Origin: Methanothrix sp. | GTDB taxonomy: Archaea; Halobacteriota; Methanosarcinia; Methanotrichales; Methanotrichaceae | Reading direction: 5' to 3' | Length of the DNA stretch: 63,265 nucleotides | NCBI GenBank assembly: GCA_026394555.1 | Contig: JAPKXZ010000063.1 | Location: 1 to 63,265 of the forward strand | Shown here: piece by piece, positions 50,717-60,269 of the stretch | Layout of the letters: every line of letters starts with the position of its first letter | Numbering within the stretch: position 1 is the first letter of the stretch | Translations under genes and position numbers: made by a program | The notes under the pieces: generated by a model | What the model saw: only the letters and a program-made list of their open reading frames with translations | The model's database searches: none | What the model was told of the DNA's origin: nothing

Positions 50717-51290
50717 GTGAAAGTTGTGGCATTTAACGGCAGCCCTCGCAAGGATGGCAATACCGCCACCCTCCTCGGGGTTGTTCTCAAAGAGCTGGAG
50801 GGCCAGGGCATAGAGACGGAGCTGGTTCATTTGAAAGGGCCACTTTCCGGCTGCATTGCCTGTTTTAAGTGTTTTGAGAAGAAGAACGGCAAGTGCGCCC
50901 TGGATAAGGATATGGTAAACGGATGCATCGAGAAAATGGTTGGAGCGAACGGCATCATTCTGGGCTCGCCCACCCGATTTCGCCGATCTCACGCCCGAGC
51001 TAAAAGCCCTCATCGACCGGTCCGGATTTGTGGGAAAGGCCAACGGGGATATGTTCAAGCGCAAGGTGGGCGCAGCGGTGGTGGCTGTGCGCCGGGCGGG
51101 AGCCATTCACGTCTTCGACTCCATTAACCACTTCTTCCTCATCAACCAGATGATAATAGCCGGCTCAAGCTACTGGAATATCGGCCTAGGCCTGGCGGAA
51201 AAAGATGTGGAAAAGGATGAGGAGGGAATACAGATCATGAGAATTCTGGGGCAGAACATGGGCTGGGTGATGAAGAAGATCAAAGAGTAG
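50717..51290 (+). pseudogene. Iron-sulfur flavoprotein, split by a one-base frameshift
   Basis: This is an NADPH-dependent FMN reductase/Isf-type flavoprotein. Frame 1 starts at GTG 50717 after AGGGAG (KVVAFNGSPRKDGNTATLL). It contains the compact cysteine set CIACFKCFEKKNGKC and runs to GIILGSPT. It then leaves the family pattern. The continuation (DFADLTPELKALIDRSGFVG...GQNMGWVMKKIKE) is in the +1 frame. The break is at the cacccgat stretch, 50971-50978: removal of one C would give an intact protein of about 190 residues. It may be a true mutation or a sequencing indel. Confidence 0.82.
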
Positions 51291-51411
51291 AGGGATTAAT
51301 GGGCGAAGTGTGGCAAGACTGGCAAAAGTTGGGTGGGGACAATGGAAAATGTGCGGGGTTTGCCCAGCGGGCTCGCAAAGCCTTAAGTTCCTCTGGATTT
51401 ATTGAGAAGGC

Positions 51412-51822
51412 ATGCCCCTGGATTATCAGACATTGGTTGCATCAAACCTCATCCTGCAATTGATCCTCGCTGCGGCCCTGGGCTTTGCTGTCTTCCTGGC
51501 CAAAAAGAAAAATTATCAGAAGCACTGCCTCGTCCTCCGCCTAGCGGTCACGGCTCAGATTCTGGCCGTCCTGGCGCTGATGTCTCCTGCCATGGTTCAA
51601 ATCCTGGTGCCGGGCCGGCCCAACGGTCTCTTTCAGGCCGAGGTCTTGCTGCATCACGGTCTGGGCCTGGCAGTGGTACTGCTCTGGATCTACATCAATC
51701 TGGTTTGTCTGGGACGTTTGAAGGCCCGGCTTGCTCTCCGGCGGGCCATGCAGGCGGCGGCAGGTCTTTGGGTGGCGTCTCTTATTTTGGGATTTCACAT
51801 CTACCTGAAACTGTATTATTAA
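51412..51822 (+). CDS. Four-helix membrane protein, DUF420-like
   Basis: This 136-residue membrane protein has four predicted helices (LILQLILAAALGFAVFLA; LAVTAQILAVLALMSPAMV; GLGLAVVLLWIYINLVCLG; AAAGLWVASLILGFHIYL). Conserved-looking histidines lie at KNYQKHCLV, LLHHGLG and GFHIYL, as in the DUF420/YozB family, where heme binding has been suggested. A TTGAGAAGG site precedes the ATG. It is a single gene; function is unknown. Confidence 0.65.
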   Translation: MPLDYQTLVASNLILQLILAAALGFAVFLAKKKNYQKHCLVLRLAVTAQILAVLALMSPAMVQILVPGRPNGLFQAEVLLHHGLGLAVVLLWIYINLVCLGRLKARLALRRAMQAAAGLWVASLILGFHIYLKLYY

Positions 51823-51912
51823 GCGATTGCCCGAATGGTATAATCAATCATGTATGAAGGTGGGGCCTAAGGGCTGGCCAAAAAAAGGCTCGCTTCTCCC
51901 CGTCGCGTCGCC

Positions 51913-52230
51913 CTACTCCAGCCATTCGTAACCGGGATATTTGATCTTATTGAAATTGCGGATTAAGTCTGCTGCATCCTTTCGGCTGAAGTTTGCTTCC
52001 ATCATCCTCGTGCAGACAAAGCGCAGGGCAATTTTCTGCGTTTTAACCTCTGCATTGTCATCCGGTTTAGAGGCCAGACCATAAGCCTCGAAGAGATGCT
52101 CCTCCTCGTTCATATGAGCGCTTTTGCCCCATTTTCCGAACATCTCCGCGGCGTGATCCAGAAGATTCTGATCAAACGTCTCGGGAAGCACGATGCCTTC
52201 GAACTGCTGCAAGAATTCGTCTTTTCTCAA
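51913..52230 (-). CDS. Small helical protein, unknown
   Basis: This 105-residue soluble protein starts at TTG 52230, with AAGGGGGT about ten bases upstream. The sequence (MRKDEFLQQFEGIVLPETFDQNLL; KKQ-free helical middle; FSRKDAADLIRNFNKIKYPGYEWLE) is not recognised. It is rich in acidic residues and predicted all-helical. There is no close neighbour in the same direction. Confidence 0.6.
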   Translation of the reverse strand: MRKDEFLQQFEGIVLPETFDQNLLDHAAEMFGKWGKSAHMNEEEHLFEAYGLASKPDDNAEVKTQKIALRFVCTRMMEANFSRKDAADLIRNFNKIKYPGYEWLE

Positions 52231-52345
52231 AATGATCGACCCCCTTCGTTAAACCATCCGATGGGATTTATCTCTTTCCGGTAAATAGTGAATGAAAATA
52301 ATAGTAGTGGAATTAATCGAAGTCAACAAAATAAAAAAAAATAAA

Positions 52346-53452
52346 TTAAATATATACGGCGGTTCCTGCCTCCACGTTAATTATCTTTAGGACTCCTCTT
52401 TGGAAATACATGCTATTTGGGTAATTGAATTGACCATCGAATACCCTTACGTTGTGGTTTTGGTTGCCTATCACATTGAAGCTGAATTTCCCATCCGGAG
52501 CATCGCCGCCGGTTCCTTCCGTGCCGATTAAGACTTCATCCAGAAAGACCTGATAGCCCCTCATTCCCTGGGACTGAATGGTAACTGGAGTGTCTCCAGC
52601 CAAGCCTCCTGTTTGTGGTGGATAAGATGTGCCGTATGTCTGGTAAGAGGTCGATGTGCTGGTGGTGCTCTGTCCCAGGCCGCTCGTAGTGGTTTGACTG
52701 GCGGTAGTCGGTTGATTGTAGGCAGGCGGCATATTGGAAGAGGGCGGCATCTGGCCTGCCGCCGGGACCAGGGATACCGGTGGTGCCTGGCTGATCACAT
52801 CTACAATGATGGAGTTGCTGGGCTGGTTATTGAGCACGAAGAGCAGAATGTGCCTGCCCACTTTATCCGCCCTGAAGTTCATGCTGTTGTAGCCGGAGTA
52901 GAAATTAACCCGCTTGCTGGTTATATTCAGAACATCTGTCTGAACGGTTTCATAGTAATCGGCCTGTCCGCCCGCCGGGGCAAAGGCGATGAACTGCATG
53001 CCTGTTCCTGCCGGAACGATGGCATACGCTGACCAATCAAGACCCTTCTGAATCCACAGCTCATTGCCTCTTGCAGTGGCTATGGCCGACTGGTACTGGG
53101 TATAGGTGACATCCCGGCCGCTACCGAAGTAGATCCTGGATGGCATCTTATGCGTGACATCGAATTTCACCGGGGTAAAGCCGATCACGGGCACGCTGGT
53201 ATTGATGTAGAACTCAGAGAGGAAGGAAGAAGCACTGCTGGTGTTCTCGAACTGTGGGCCAAACCACGGGCCGCTCAATTCCGTGCCCATGCCGCCGATG
53301 CCGAACAGGCTGTCTACGTAGTCGTTGCTAAAAGCTCCCCCTGTCATGTCAATGGACTGCTGTAGGGAAAAGCCCTGCGCTCCTAGCGCATCTGCGGCTG
53401 CGGCACCCAAGATTAGGGCCAGAATACATAAGCATAAGCAATTAAATCTCAA
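52346..53452 (-). CDS. Secreted protein with Thr/Ser/Pro linker
   Basis: This 368-residue exported protein starts at TTG 53452 with GAGGTGT six bases upstream. The signal peptide is MRFNCLCLCILALILGAAAA. Residues about 30-225 are a beta-rich domain. A linker of about 65 residues is rich in Pro, Thr, Ser and Gln (NQPTTASQTTTSGLGQSTTS). The last 80 residues are a small beta domain (VTIQSQGMRGYQVFLDEVLIG...GQFNYPNSM) resembling PEGA-like or carbohydrate-binding folds. It is probably a surface protein; function is unknown. Confidence 0.68.
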   Translation of the reverse strand: MRFNCLCLCILALILGAAAADALGAQGFSLQQSIDMTGGAFSNDYVDSLFGIGGMGTELSGPWFGPQFENTSSASSFLSEFYINTSVPVIGFTPVKFDVTHKMPSRIYFGSGRDVTYTQYQSAIATARGNELWIQKGLDWSAYAIVPAGTGMQFIAFAPAGGQADYYETVQTDVLNITSKRVNFYSGYNSMNFRADKVGRHILLFVLNNQPSNSIIVDVISQAPPVSLVPAAGQMPPSSNMPPAYNQPTTASQTTTSGLGQSTTSTSTSYQTYGTSYPPQTGGLAGDTPVTIQSQGMRGYQVFLDEVLIGTEGTGGDAPDGKFSFNVIGNQNHNVRVFDGQFNYPNSMYFQRGVLKIINVEAGTAVYI

Positions 53453-53536
53453 TTATTACACCTCATTGGCTGCTATTCTGTCAATGTAATATTTAGCCTT
53501 AAGTCTCTCCTGAGCCTCACCTGAACATCATGGAAA

Positions 53537-55369
53537 TCAGTAAGTTACCTCCAGGCTCCATTTGTTCAGCTTGCCTGTGTCTCTGCTTGCTAAATCCCTC
53601 ATCCGAAGGATCCATTTGCCCTGCAAGGATTGACCGAGAAAGGCGACTAAAGAGGCCTTTGATTGGGAATCATAACTCTTCTGCAGATCCTTCTTGCCTA
53701 TATCGGTGCGATTGTGCAGAATGGCTCTTTTTCCACCTGGTGAAGTGAGTTCTACTCTCAGGTTGGAGATGTTGTTGTGGCTTATATCCACTTCCACCAC
53801 CAGCCTCTTCACCTTGCCATCTTGGTTGAGAGAAATAGCATTGACAAGGCCCGGAGGACTATTGTCGGGGATTATCTCACCGGATAGTGTTGATCCTTTG
53901 GCCACATGGTCGGTCTTTTCCTGCCCTATCACAAATGTTATGACACGGCCAGGCTCTCCGATATTTGATATCATGAGGCCCGAGTCCGAGCCGTCCCATA
54001 AGACCGAGGTGGGCCTTGTGTTGTGGCTGAGAGCGATTCCCATCATTCGGCCGAAGAGATCCTTTTCGTCACCCATGCTGCGGTTGGTTTCCAGATCCAA
54101 GCTGCCGTCCGCCTGCAAGAGTCCACACTGGTAATGCTTGGTTGCTGATCCGCCCTGCCATTCATTTGAGCCTAAAGTGTCGCAGTGAGGAAGGGAGGCG
54201 TCCAGATCTATCCCGGAGCGGTTCTCCACCAGGAAATACTCATTTATCTTGCCGGTCTCATAAATCATGGCTGTGCCATAATCCCCATGATCTGCTTGAT
54301 ACTGGCCGGGCTGGTTAAGGCGAACTATTTTATCGCACCATCCTACAAGGTTACGCAGGTAGACGCATACCGGTGCAGGAGTTCTTCCATCATCGTTATG
54401 ATTGCCGGCGCTCATGAGGCAGAAGTAGCCAAGGCCGGCACTCTTCTCGAAGTCGCCGTCTCGATTGCCGTAATCGTAGAGGTCCGGCCAGCGGCAGATC
54501 ATGTGACCGCTCTCATGGCAGAAGGTTCCAATAGATAGATCCTCCTTGCTTCTGCCCATGCTGGAGAGCATATAAAAATAGGTCTTCATATTTTTGTACT
54601 TGAGGTCTATGATATGGTTATGTGGCCACAGCTCGCCCAAATATTGGGTCTGGCCGGCGTAAAGAAAGCTCATGGCATCAACCATTCCCACACCTCGCGA
54701 GTCGAACTGCTCCAGCGCGAGACCGCCTTGGACGGCCAGGTCGAGGGCCTCTTTGACGAGCAGGTTTTCCGTATAGTATTGACGAGGGCGGCTTAGGGTT
54801 AGGGGCCCCACCACCACGTTGCTGTAGTCCAGCTTGCCGCTGGACATGAGGCGGAAATACTCTCGCACAGAGCAGAAGTTGCCGTTCTCATGGTAGTCCC
54901 GGCCATTGAGCAGGGCGTCTACATCCTCCTTTGTGACGGTGCTCTTCACATCCGTGAACGCGACCAGCACCGTCAGGCCTTTGATCTCGCCCTCGCTCAC
55001 CCGCCTTCCTTCTAATAGTCCCTTTTCTGCTCCGAAGGTGCGAAGATTGAGGCTGGGCTTGAAGGCGGATGCCGGGGGGTTCATCTTGGCATATCTCGCC
55101 TCAAACTTGCGGTTTCTAACCTCTTCCGATTCTTTGAAGTGGCGGCGGACCCCATCGGGCGGGCTAAGGGATAAATCCACTCCACTGGAGACGAACTCGC
55201 CCAAGATCAGGAAGGCATAGCAGTACAGTCCATGGTCCTGATCGTAGACCACGGAATAACCGTCCGTATTCTCATAACGGGAATAGAACTCATCGCCGTA
55301 GACTCGAAGCTGCACTTCTGGTCCCTTCTCTTGGGGGAAGGTCAGAAACTCTCCAAATATCGAACTCAT
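53537..55369 (-). CDS. M6-type zinc metallopeptidase with P-domain, no signal peptide
   Basis: This 610-residue protein resembles immune-inhibitor-A/M6 peptidases. A propeptide-like start (GDEFYSRYENTDGYSVVYD) precedes the catalytic domain (LTVLVAFTDVKSTVTKEDVDALL). The zinc motif HESGH lies at 285-289, followed by RWPDLYDYG and GLGYFCLMSAG. The C-terminal about 110 residues match a proprotein-convertase P-domain (NISNLRVELTSPGGKRAILHN...LQGKWILRMRDLAS). Such enzymes are normally secreted, but the first residues (MSSIFGEFLTFPQEKGP) are not a signal peptide and no upstream start is evident. Confidence 0.85.
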   Translation of the reverse strand: MSSIFGEFLTFPQEKGPEVQLRVYGDEFYSRYENTDGYSVVYDQDHGLYCYAFLILGEFVSSGVDLSLSPPDGVRRHFKESEEVRNRKFEARYAKMNPPASAFKPSLNLRTFGAEKGLLEGRRVSEGEIKGLTVLVAFTDVKSTVTKEDVDALLNGRDYHENGNFCSVREYFRLMSSGKLDYSNVVVGPLTLSRPRQYYTENLLVKEALDLAVQGGLALEQFDSRGVGMVDAMSFLYAGQTQYLGELWPHNHIIDLKYKNMKTYFYMLSSMGRSKEDLSIGTFCHESGHMICRWPDLYDYGNRDGDFEKSAGLGYFCLMSAGNHNDDGRTPAPVCVYLRNLVGWCDKIVRLNQPGQYQADHGDYGTAMIYETGKINEYFLVENRSGIDLDASLPHCDTLGSNEWQGGSATKHYQCGLLQADGSLDLETNRSMGDEKDLFGRMMGIALSHNTRPTSVLWDGSDSGLMISNIGEPGRVITFVIGQEKTDHVAKGSTLSGEIIPDNSPPGLVNAISLNQDGKVKRLVVEVDISHNNISNLRVELTSPGGKRAILHNRTDIGKKDLQKSYDSQSKASLVAFLGQSLQGKWILRMRDLASRDTGKLNKWSLEVTY

Positions 55370-55470
55370 AGCATATCAGACTCAAGGATGCTTTTGTCGC
55401 GAGGCTCAAGTCTAATTGTTATCAGATAACTATTTAAATATTTTCTATGTTAAAAAAGTTTTACGAGTCA

Positions 55471-56748
55471 TTAAGTGCGACCGATCCCCTTTTCCATGGC
55501 CTCTTTGGAAAGCCGGATGGCGCACAGCTCCGAGCACATGGTGCAGGTATCCGTCTCCACCCCGCGCCGGTGCCGGATCAGCTTTGCTCGGGCCGGATTT
55601 ATGGCCGCGTTGAATTGTCCATTCCAATCCAGCTCGGCGCGAGCGTGGGCCATCTGCAAATCCCAGGCACGGGCTTTCTCCCGCACGCCGGAACGGGTGA
55701 GGTCCGCGGCGTGGGCCGCCACCCTTGTCACGTAGGTGCCCTCGATCACATCCTCAACGGTAGGCAGGTCCAGGTGTTCGGAGGGGGTGGTGGCGCAGAG
55801 GAAGTCGGCTCCCGCCATGCCCGCAATCACTCCGCCCATAGCAGCGGTGATATGGTCGTAGCCGGGCGCAATGTCTGTGACCAGCGGGCCCAACAAATAG
55901 AGGGGCGCGCCGTCCGTCAAATGCTTCATGGCCTTGACGCTGGTTTCGATCTCATCGGCTGGCACATGCCCCGGCCCCTCTACCATGACCTGCACTCCCG
56001 CGGCGCGCGCTCTCTTCACCAGCTCGCCCAGCATGATGAACTCCATGTACTTGGCCCGGTCGGATGCGTCCTCAATGCAGCCAGGACGAAGGCCATCGCC
56101 CAAGGAGAGGGTCAGATCATACTCTTTGGCCATCTCCAGAAGATAGTCGTACTCAGAGTAGTAGGGATTGTCCTCGCCCGTCTCGCTGATGTACTTCATG
56201 GTTAAGGAGCCGCCTCGGCTCACCACGCCCAGGACGCGCGGATCGAGGCGAAGTCGCTCCAGAGAATTCTTGTTCACGCCCACATGGACCGTAACGAAGT
56301 CCACGCCGTCTTTGGCATGCTTTTCCAGGGCGTTGAACATGCCCTGCGACGTCAGGTCCTTCTTGACGGCGGCATTGTAGAGGGGAACGCTGCCCACGGG
56401 AACGCTGACTGCATCCAAGATCATGCGCCGCACTGCATCCAGATCCCCGCCCGTGGACAGGTCCATCACCGCGTCTGCGCCGGCCGCCGCTGCCGCTAGC
56501 GCCTTTTCCACCTCGCTTTGCGGAGAGTCCAGGTTTTGCGATGTGCCCACATTCACATTCACCTTGGTGGTGAGCAGCTCGCCCACTCCGGTGGGCTGCA
56601 TTCGTTCACGGCGGATGTTTCTGGGTATGACAACTCGTCCCGACGCCACCAGAGCGGCCAGCTTTGCCGGCTCTATTCCTTCGCGCTTGGCCACGGCCTC
56701 AATCGAACTGGGCACGCGCCCTCTCTTTGCCTCATCTATCAACGTCAT
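55471..56748 (-). CDS. thiC: Phosphomethylpyrimidine synthase ThiC
   Basis: ThiC is a radical SAM enzyme that rearranges aminoimidazole ribotide into the pyrimidine part of thiamine. Family blocks are intact: [50 protein letters not shown]-like [25 protein letters not shown] and [14 protein letters not shown]. The C-terminal cluster motif is C-x2-C-x4-C (CTMCSELC). I use the ATG at 56748; TTG 56757 is possible. It is divergent from the metallo-hydrolase gene with only 41 bp between starts, and no TPP riboswitch fits there. Confidence 0.95.
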   Translation of the reverse strand: MTLIDEAKRGRVPSSIEAVAKREGIEPAKLAALVASGRVVIPRNIRRERMQPTGVGELLTTKVNVNVGTSQNLDSPQSEVEKALAAAAAGADAVMDLSTGGDLDAVRRMILDAVSVPVGSVPLYNAAVKKDLTSQGMFNALEKHAKDGVDFVTVHVGVNKNSLERLRLDPRVLGVVSRGGSLTMKYISETGEDNPYYSEYDYLLEMAKEYDLTLSLGDGLRPGCIEDASDRAKYMEFIMLGELVKRARAAGVQVMVEGPGHVPADEIETSVKAMKHLTDGAPLYLLGPLVTDIAPGYDHITAAMGGVIAGMAGADFLCATTPSEHLDLPTVEDVIEGTYVTRVAAHAADLTRSGVREKARAWDLQMAHARAELDWNGQFNAAINPARAKLIRHRRGVETDTCTMCSELCAIRLSKEAMEKGIGRT

Positions 56749-56789
56749 TGATACCAACTAATATATTGTAAGAGCTAAAGTGTTACCTC

Positions 56790-57428
56790 ATGGTTGAAGT
56801 GCATAAGGTTAGCGGTGCGGCATTCGATGGCAATGTCTACCTGATCCTGGACAAAAAGCCCATTTTGGTAGATGCCGGCATGATGGCCGGCCCGACCCTA
56901 AAAAATATCAAGAAATTCATCGATCCAACCCAAATCGAGATGATCGTTCTCACTCACTGCCACCACGACCACTCCGGCGCGGCTCCGGCGCTCCAGGAAG
57001 CGACGGGTGCAAGGCTCCTCTTAAGCGAAAGAGAGGTCGGGGCTGTAGGAGACGACATGGCCTCCGTGGCCTATCTCTTCGGCCAGCAGGCCTCGGATTA
57101 TAAGGTGGATGAGCCCCTTAAGGAAGGCATGGTCCTGGATATTGGCGAATGGAAGCTAAAGGTCATGGAGACTCCCGGCCACTCCCTGGGCAGCCTCTGC
57201 CTCTACGAGGAGAACGCGAAGGTTCTTTTCTCCGGAGACACGGTCTTTCCGGACGGGAACATCGGCCGGACGGATATGTACGGCGGCGACACTCCGGAGC
57301 TGGTCAAATCCATTGAGCGGCTGACGACGTTGGATGTACAGACTATGTATCCTGGACACATGGAGATCACGAGTCGCGATGTGAACCGTCAGATACAGAT
57401 GAGTCTCCGATTTGCCAAGAGCATTTAG
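56790..57428 (+). CDS. Metallo-beta-lactamase-fold hydrolase
   Basis: This 212-residue soluble hydrolase of the glyoxalase-II-like branch has the motif THCHHDHSG (H56, H58, D60, H61). Further ligands are ETPGHSLGSLC, LFSGDTVFPDGNIGR and MYPGHMEI. All metal ligands for a two-metal site are present. The substrate is unknown; thioester hydrolysis is common in this branch. It is divergent from thiC, with a shared short promoter region (taatatattgtaagagc). Confidence 0.88.
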   Translation: MVEVHKVSGAAFDGNVYLILDKKPILVDAGMMAGPTLKNIKKFIDPTQIEMIVLTHCHHDHSGAAPALQEATGARLLLSEREVGAVGDDMASVAYLFGQQASDYKVDEPLKEGMVLDIGEWKLKVMETPGHSLGSLCLYEENAKVLFSGDTVFPDGNIGRTDMYGGDTPELVKSIERLTTLDVQTMYPGHMEITSRDVNRQIQMSLRFAKSI

Positions 57429-57686
57429 AAAGAAGTGGAAAGCGCTGGACAAGCCAGGATGCCTTTAAGCTCCTGGATTTTTGCAGCAGTCGAGGCGGCG
57501 GTGGATGGTGCGGCGGAGCCAGCCCAGGAGATCGCGAGCTAGAAAACATCGCTACAAGACGACATCAAGATCTTGCGCTCCGGCGGCACCTGGCCAGGGC
57601 CTTCAGACATGAAAGTGCTTTCGCTCAAGCGCCAAAGCTCACAGTTTTATAGTTTTAAGACCTATATAGCTCAGGTGAAATATACT

Positions 57687-57800
57687 ATGTTAAAACTTAT
57701 AAAGAAGATTATAAAAATAAAGCTATTCGTGATTGGTTTGTTAGCTCTCTTGTGGTTCATGAAAAAGAAGCACCATTGCTGCCACAATGAGAAAGAATAG
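57687..57800 (+). CDS. 37-residue membrane peptide with HHCCH tail
   Basis: This very short gene has good signals: AGGTGA eight bases before the ATG at 57687 and a TATA-like TTTTAT at 57645-57650. The product has a basic start (MLKLIKKIIKIK), one membrane helix (LFVIGLLALLWFM) and a tail KKKHHCCHNEKE that could bind a metal ion. The frame is open upstream to 57573, but that part lacks a start signal. It is not recognised from any family. Confidence 0.5.
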   Translation: MLKLIKKIIKIKLFVIGLLALLWFMKKKHHCCHNEKE

Positions 57801-58269
57801 ATCACCATTTTGAGGCGTGAGGGAAATTTATGGAAATGGGCCTGTAAACTCTCTTATTCCTTGGAGAGGATCAGAATGATGTGGCCCGGAAAGAACCCAA
57901 AGCAACTTGGGGAGTAGCATGGAACTTTTGGGCCGCAGGAATATAGAACCACGCTGTTTATCAAGCAGTGGGATGGCTGCCCAGGGCCGGAAAATGGGAG
58001 GGAGGGCAAAGTCGATGATGAAACCTGTAGGAGGGATAAAAGATGGTCTTGATCGACTTTTGCCCATGCGATAGTCGTCATTTAACGATATAAAGATGTG
58101 GTACAGATAAAATAGAGATCCAGCTATTCACCATGCGGATCAGGTGGGAACTCCAGGTCCGCGACGGGATGGTGCGCCATTAAAGCGCACGCTGTATCCT
58201 TCGCGAAGAGCGTACTATAAAATAGGCAAGACTCGAAGCAGTTCGCCAAGTCTCTTAGACCATCACAAA
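57801..58269. other. Gene-free spacer
   Basis: I see no supported gene in these 469 bases. Minus-strand open frames at about 57828-58081 overlap each other in two frames without coding signature. No repeat or RNA structure stood out. Confidence 0.5.
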
Positions 58270-58752
58270 TTATTCCAGGAACGAATGAGTTGTCGGGGCG
58301 ACTGAGATGCTCTGGAGTTTTTGTTCCTGTATTGCTAACTCAAGATTGGTGGCTCCAATGTGTCCATCAACAGGTCGCGAGAATTCTCCGAGCGTTGATT
58401 CAATGTAGTCTGCAATGACCTTGTTCATAGAGTCTGTGCCATTTTTGTCATCCAAAACAGCATACGCTAAAAAAGTCAATGCGATATATCGTTTTGATTC
58501 GATATTTACCCGGTACACTGGGTGCTGCCGATCGGTCTCGTCTTTCTCCAGTAAACCCAACGAGGTTAGGGCCTTTAATGATGCTCTAACGGTTGGTGCT
58601 GATTCCTTGGTTAACATTTCCAAGTCAATTGGCCTATATTCTATATCAGGATCTGCAATAACTTGCTCAATCACTTTTATCAGGTTGGATTCTCCAAACA
58701 ATCCGCCATATGGTAATTTTGGTTCTCGTTCTATGTTTTCATATCCATTCAT
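58270..58752 (-). CDS. Winged-helix regulator-like protein
   Basis: This 160-residue protein has a probable winged-helix DNA-binding domain (LIKVIEQVIADPDIEYRPIDLEMLTKESAPTVRASLKALTSLGLLEKDETDRQHPVYRVN) in its first half. A helical C-terminal part follows (YIALTFLAYAVLDDKNGTDSMNKVIADYIE). This is consistent with an archaeal ArsR/MarR-type transcription factor. The ATG at 58752 is followed by a polar N-terminus. Targets are unknown. Confidence 0.72.
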   Translation of the reverse strand: MNGYENIEREPKLPYGGLFGESNLIKVIEQVIADPDIEYRPIDLEMLTKESAPTVRASLKALTSLGLLEKDETDRQHPVYRVNIESKRYIALTFLAYAVLDDKNGTDSMNKVIADYIESTLGEFSRPVDGHIGATNLELAIQEQKLQSISVAPTTHSFLE

Positions 58753-59120
58753 TTTTAACCTCTTTCAGGCGGTGGTTAGTATATTCCTATTATGAAGATC
58801 CCACTTATCCAGACAATCCGAAAGATCCGCTTCTTGACCCTGTTTTGAGAGCCAGGCAAGAAACGCCGCCCCCGCAAGATACGGGTTGGGCTCTTCCAAC
58901 TTCAACGGTCTTTTTGGATCAAGAGGTATCATTGGCTTTTGATGGAAGCTTTCAATTTAAATGCTTAATGCCAGGGAACTTTTTCCGCGAAATCCTTTTC
59001 ATGATGGACGTAGTGGGATTAGAGGACTGAGTGAATAAGATGTAGCTAACATGCTGTTCAACTTTAGTATATTAGCACTTCATTGAGAATGCAATCAAGA
59101 CGAAACCGGAATCAATACCT
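58753..59120. other. Spacer with a possible gene remnant
   Basis: On the plus strand, a frame ending in TGA at 59030 reads YYEDPTYPDNPKDPLLDPV, then ALPTSTVFLDQEVSLAFDG and NFFREILFMMDVVGLED. The composition looks protein-like, but no ATG, GTG or TTG with a ribosome-binding site precedes it outside the divergent gene. It may be a 5'-truncated remnant. The last 90 bases before argD hold its promoter (ttagtatattagcac). Confidence 0.3.
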
Positions 59121-60269
59121 ATGACCGACAAAACTGATCTGAAAGCCAGGGAATCAGAGGCCATAATCCAGACCTACGCCCGCCAGGATGTAGTCCTGGT
59201 GCGCGGCAGTAAAGCCCGTGTTTGGGACTCAGAAGGAAAGGAGTATCTGGACTTTGTGGCCGGCATCGCCGTGAACAACGTGGGCCACTGCCACCCGGCT
59301 GTAGCTCAAGCCATAGCCAGGCAGGCTGAGACGCTGATCCACACCTCCAACCTCTACTACACAGAGAATCAGGTGTTTTTGGCGGAGGAGCTGAAGGCTC
59401 TCACCGGCATGAAGAGAGCCTACTTCTGCAACTCCGGGGCAGAGAGCGTGGAGGCGGCCCTGAAGCTGACGCGCCGCAGCACGGGCAAATCGAAGATCGT
59501 AGCCGCTGAGCGCGCCTTTCACGGCCGCACCCTGGGAGCTTTAGGCACCACCTACAAATCCATCTACCGCGCGCCTTTCCAGCCTTTGAACGAAGCAACA
59601 TTCGTTCCCTTTAACGATGGGGAAGCCCTCAAAGCTGCTGTGACAAACGAGACGGGCGCCGTCATCCTGGAGCCGGTGCAGGGAGAAGCCGGTGTCTATG
59701 TGGCTGACGCTGAATACCTGCGTGCCGCCCGGCAGATTTGCGATGATAAGGGTGCGCTGCTCATCTTTGATGAGGTGCAGACCGGCTTTGGGCGTACGGG
59801 AAAGTGGTTTGGCAAAGATCACTTCGGAGTTATGCCGGACGTTATCACCCTGGCCAAAGCCATGGCGGGAGGACTGCCCATTGGCGCCATGCTGGCGGCG
59901 GGCCCGGCGGCAGAGGCCTTCCAGAAAGGCGACCACGGCTCCACCTTCGCCGGAGGCCCCCTCATCTGCGCAGCAGCTCTTGCCACCATTCAGGTCATAA
60001 AGGACGAGAAGCTGGTGCATAGGTCGGAGGAGATGGGCGCATACCTGAAGAGCCAGCTCGGAAAGCTCGCGCCCCGCGAGATACGCGGCCTGGGATTGAT
60101 GGTGGGCCTGGATCTGGACACGGACTGCAAGGCACTGGTGGAGAAGGCTCTGCAAAAGGGAGTTCTGATCAACAGCACCGGCGAGCACACCCTGCGCTTC
60201 ATACCGCCTCTGGTAGTCGAAAAAGAAGAGATCGATAAAGTGGTGAGCGTGATTGGAGAGTCACTCTGA
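59121..60269 (+). CDS. argD: Acetylornithine aminotransferase
   Basis: This PLP-dependent enzyme makes N-acetylornithine in arginine synthesis. Features are the N-terminal RGSKARVWDSEGKEYLDFVAGIAVNNVGHCHP, FCNSGAESVEAALKLTRR (phosphate loop) and AFHGRTLGALGTTYK. LEPVQGEAGV and IFDEVQTGFGRTG follow, and the PLP lysine K246 is in LAKAMAGGLPIGAM. Length 382 is normal. It heads a plus-strand run: hisC overlaps its end by 17 bp and the kinase overlaps hisC by 10 bp. Related omega-aminotransferase specificity cannot be excluded. Confidence 0.93.
   Translation: MTDKTDLKARESEAIIQTYARQDVVLVRGSKARVWDSEGKEYLDFVAGIAVNNVGHCHPAVAQAIARQAETLIHTSNLYYTENQVFLAEELKALTGMKRAYFCNSGAESVEAALKLTRRSTGKSKIVAAERAFHGRTLGALGTTYKSIYRAPFQPLNEATFVPFNDGEALKAAVTNETGAVILEPVQGEAGVYVADAEYLRAARQICDDKGALLIFDEVQTGFGRTGKWFGKDHFGVMPDVITLAKAMAGGLPIGAMLAAGPAAEAFQKGDHGSTFAGGPLICAAALATIQVIKDEKLVHRSEEMGAYLKSQLGKLAPREIRGLGLMVGLDLDTDCKALVEKALQKGVLINSTGEHTLRFIPPLVVEKEEIDKVVSVIGESL

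Noticed and set aside
55176-55196. TCCACTGGAGAC as a further origin box
   Set aside because: It is a partial match inside a coding sequence, far from the other boxes and without the G-rich tail.
55447-56205. 252-codon plus-strand frame over thiC
   Set aside because: ThiC on the minus strand is unmistakable.
56749-56789. TPP riboswitch before thiC
   Set aside because: The gap is 41 bp, too short, and no thi-box sequence is present.
57828-58081. Minus-strand open frames as a gene
   Set aside because: Two frames overlap, and there is no ribosome-binding site or recognisable domain.
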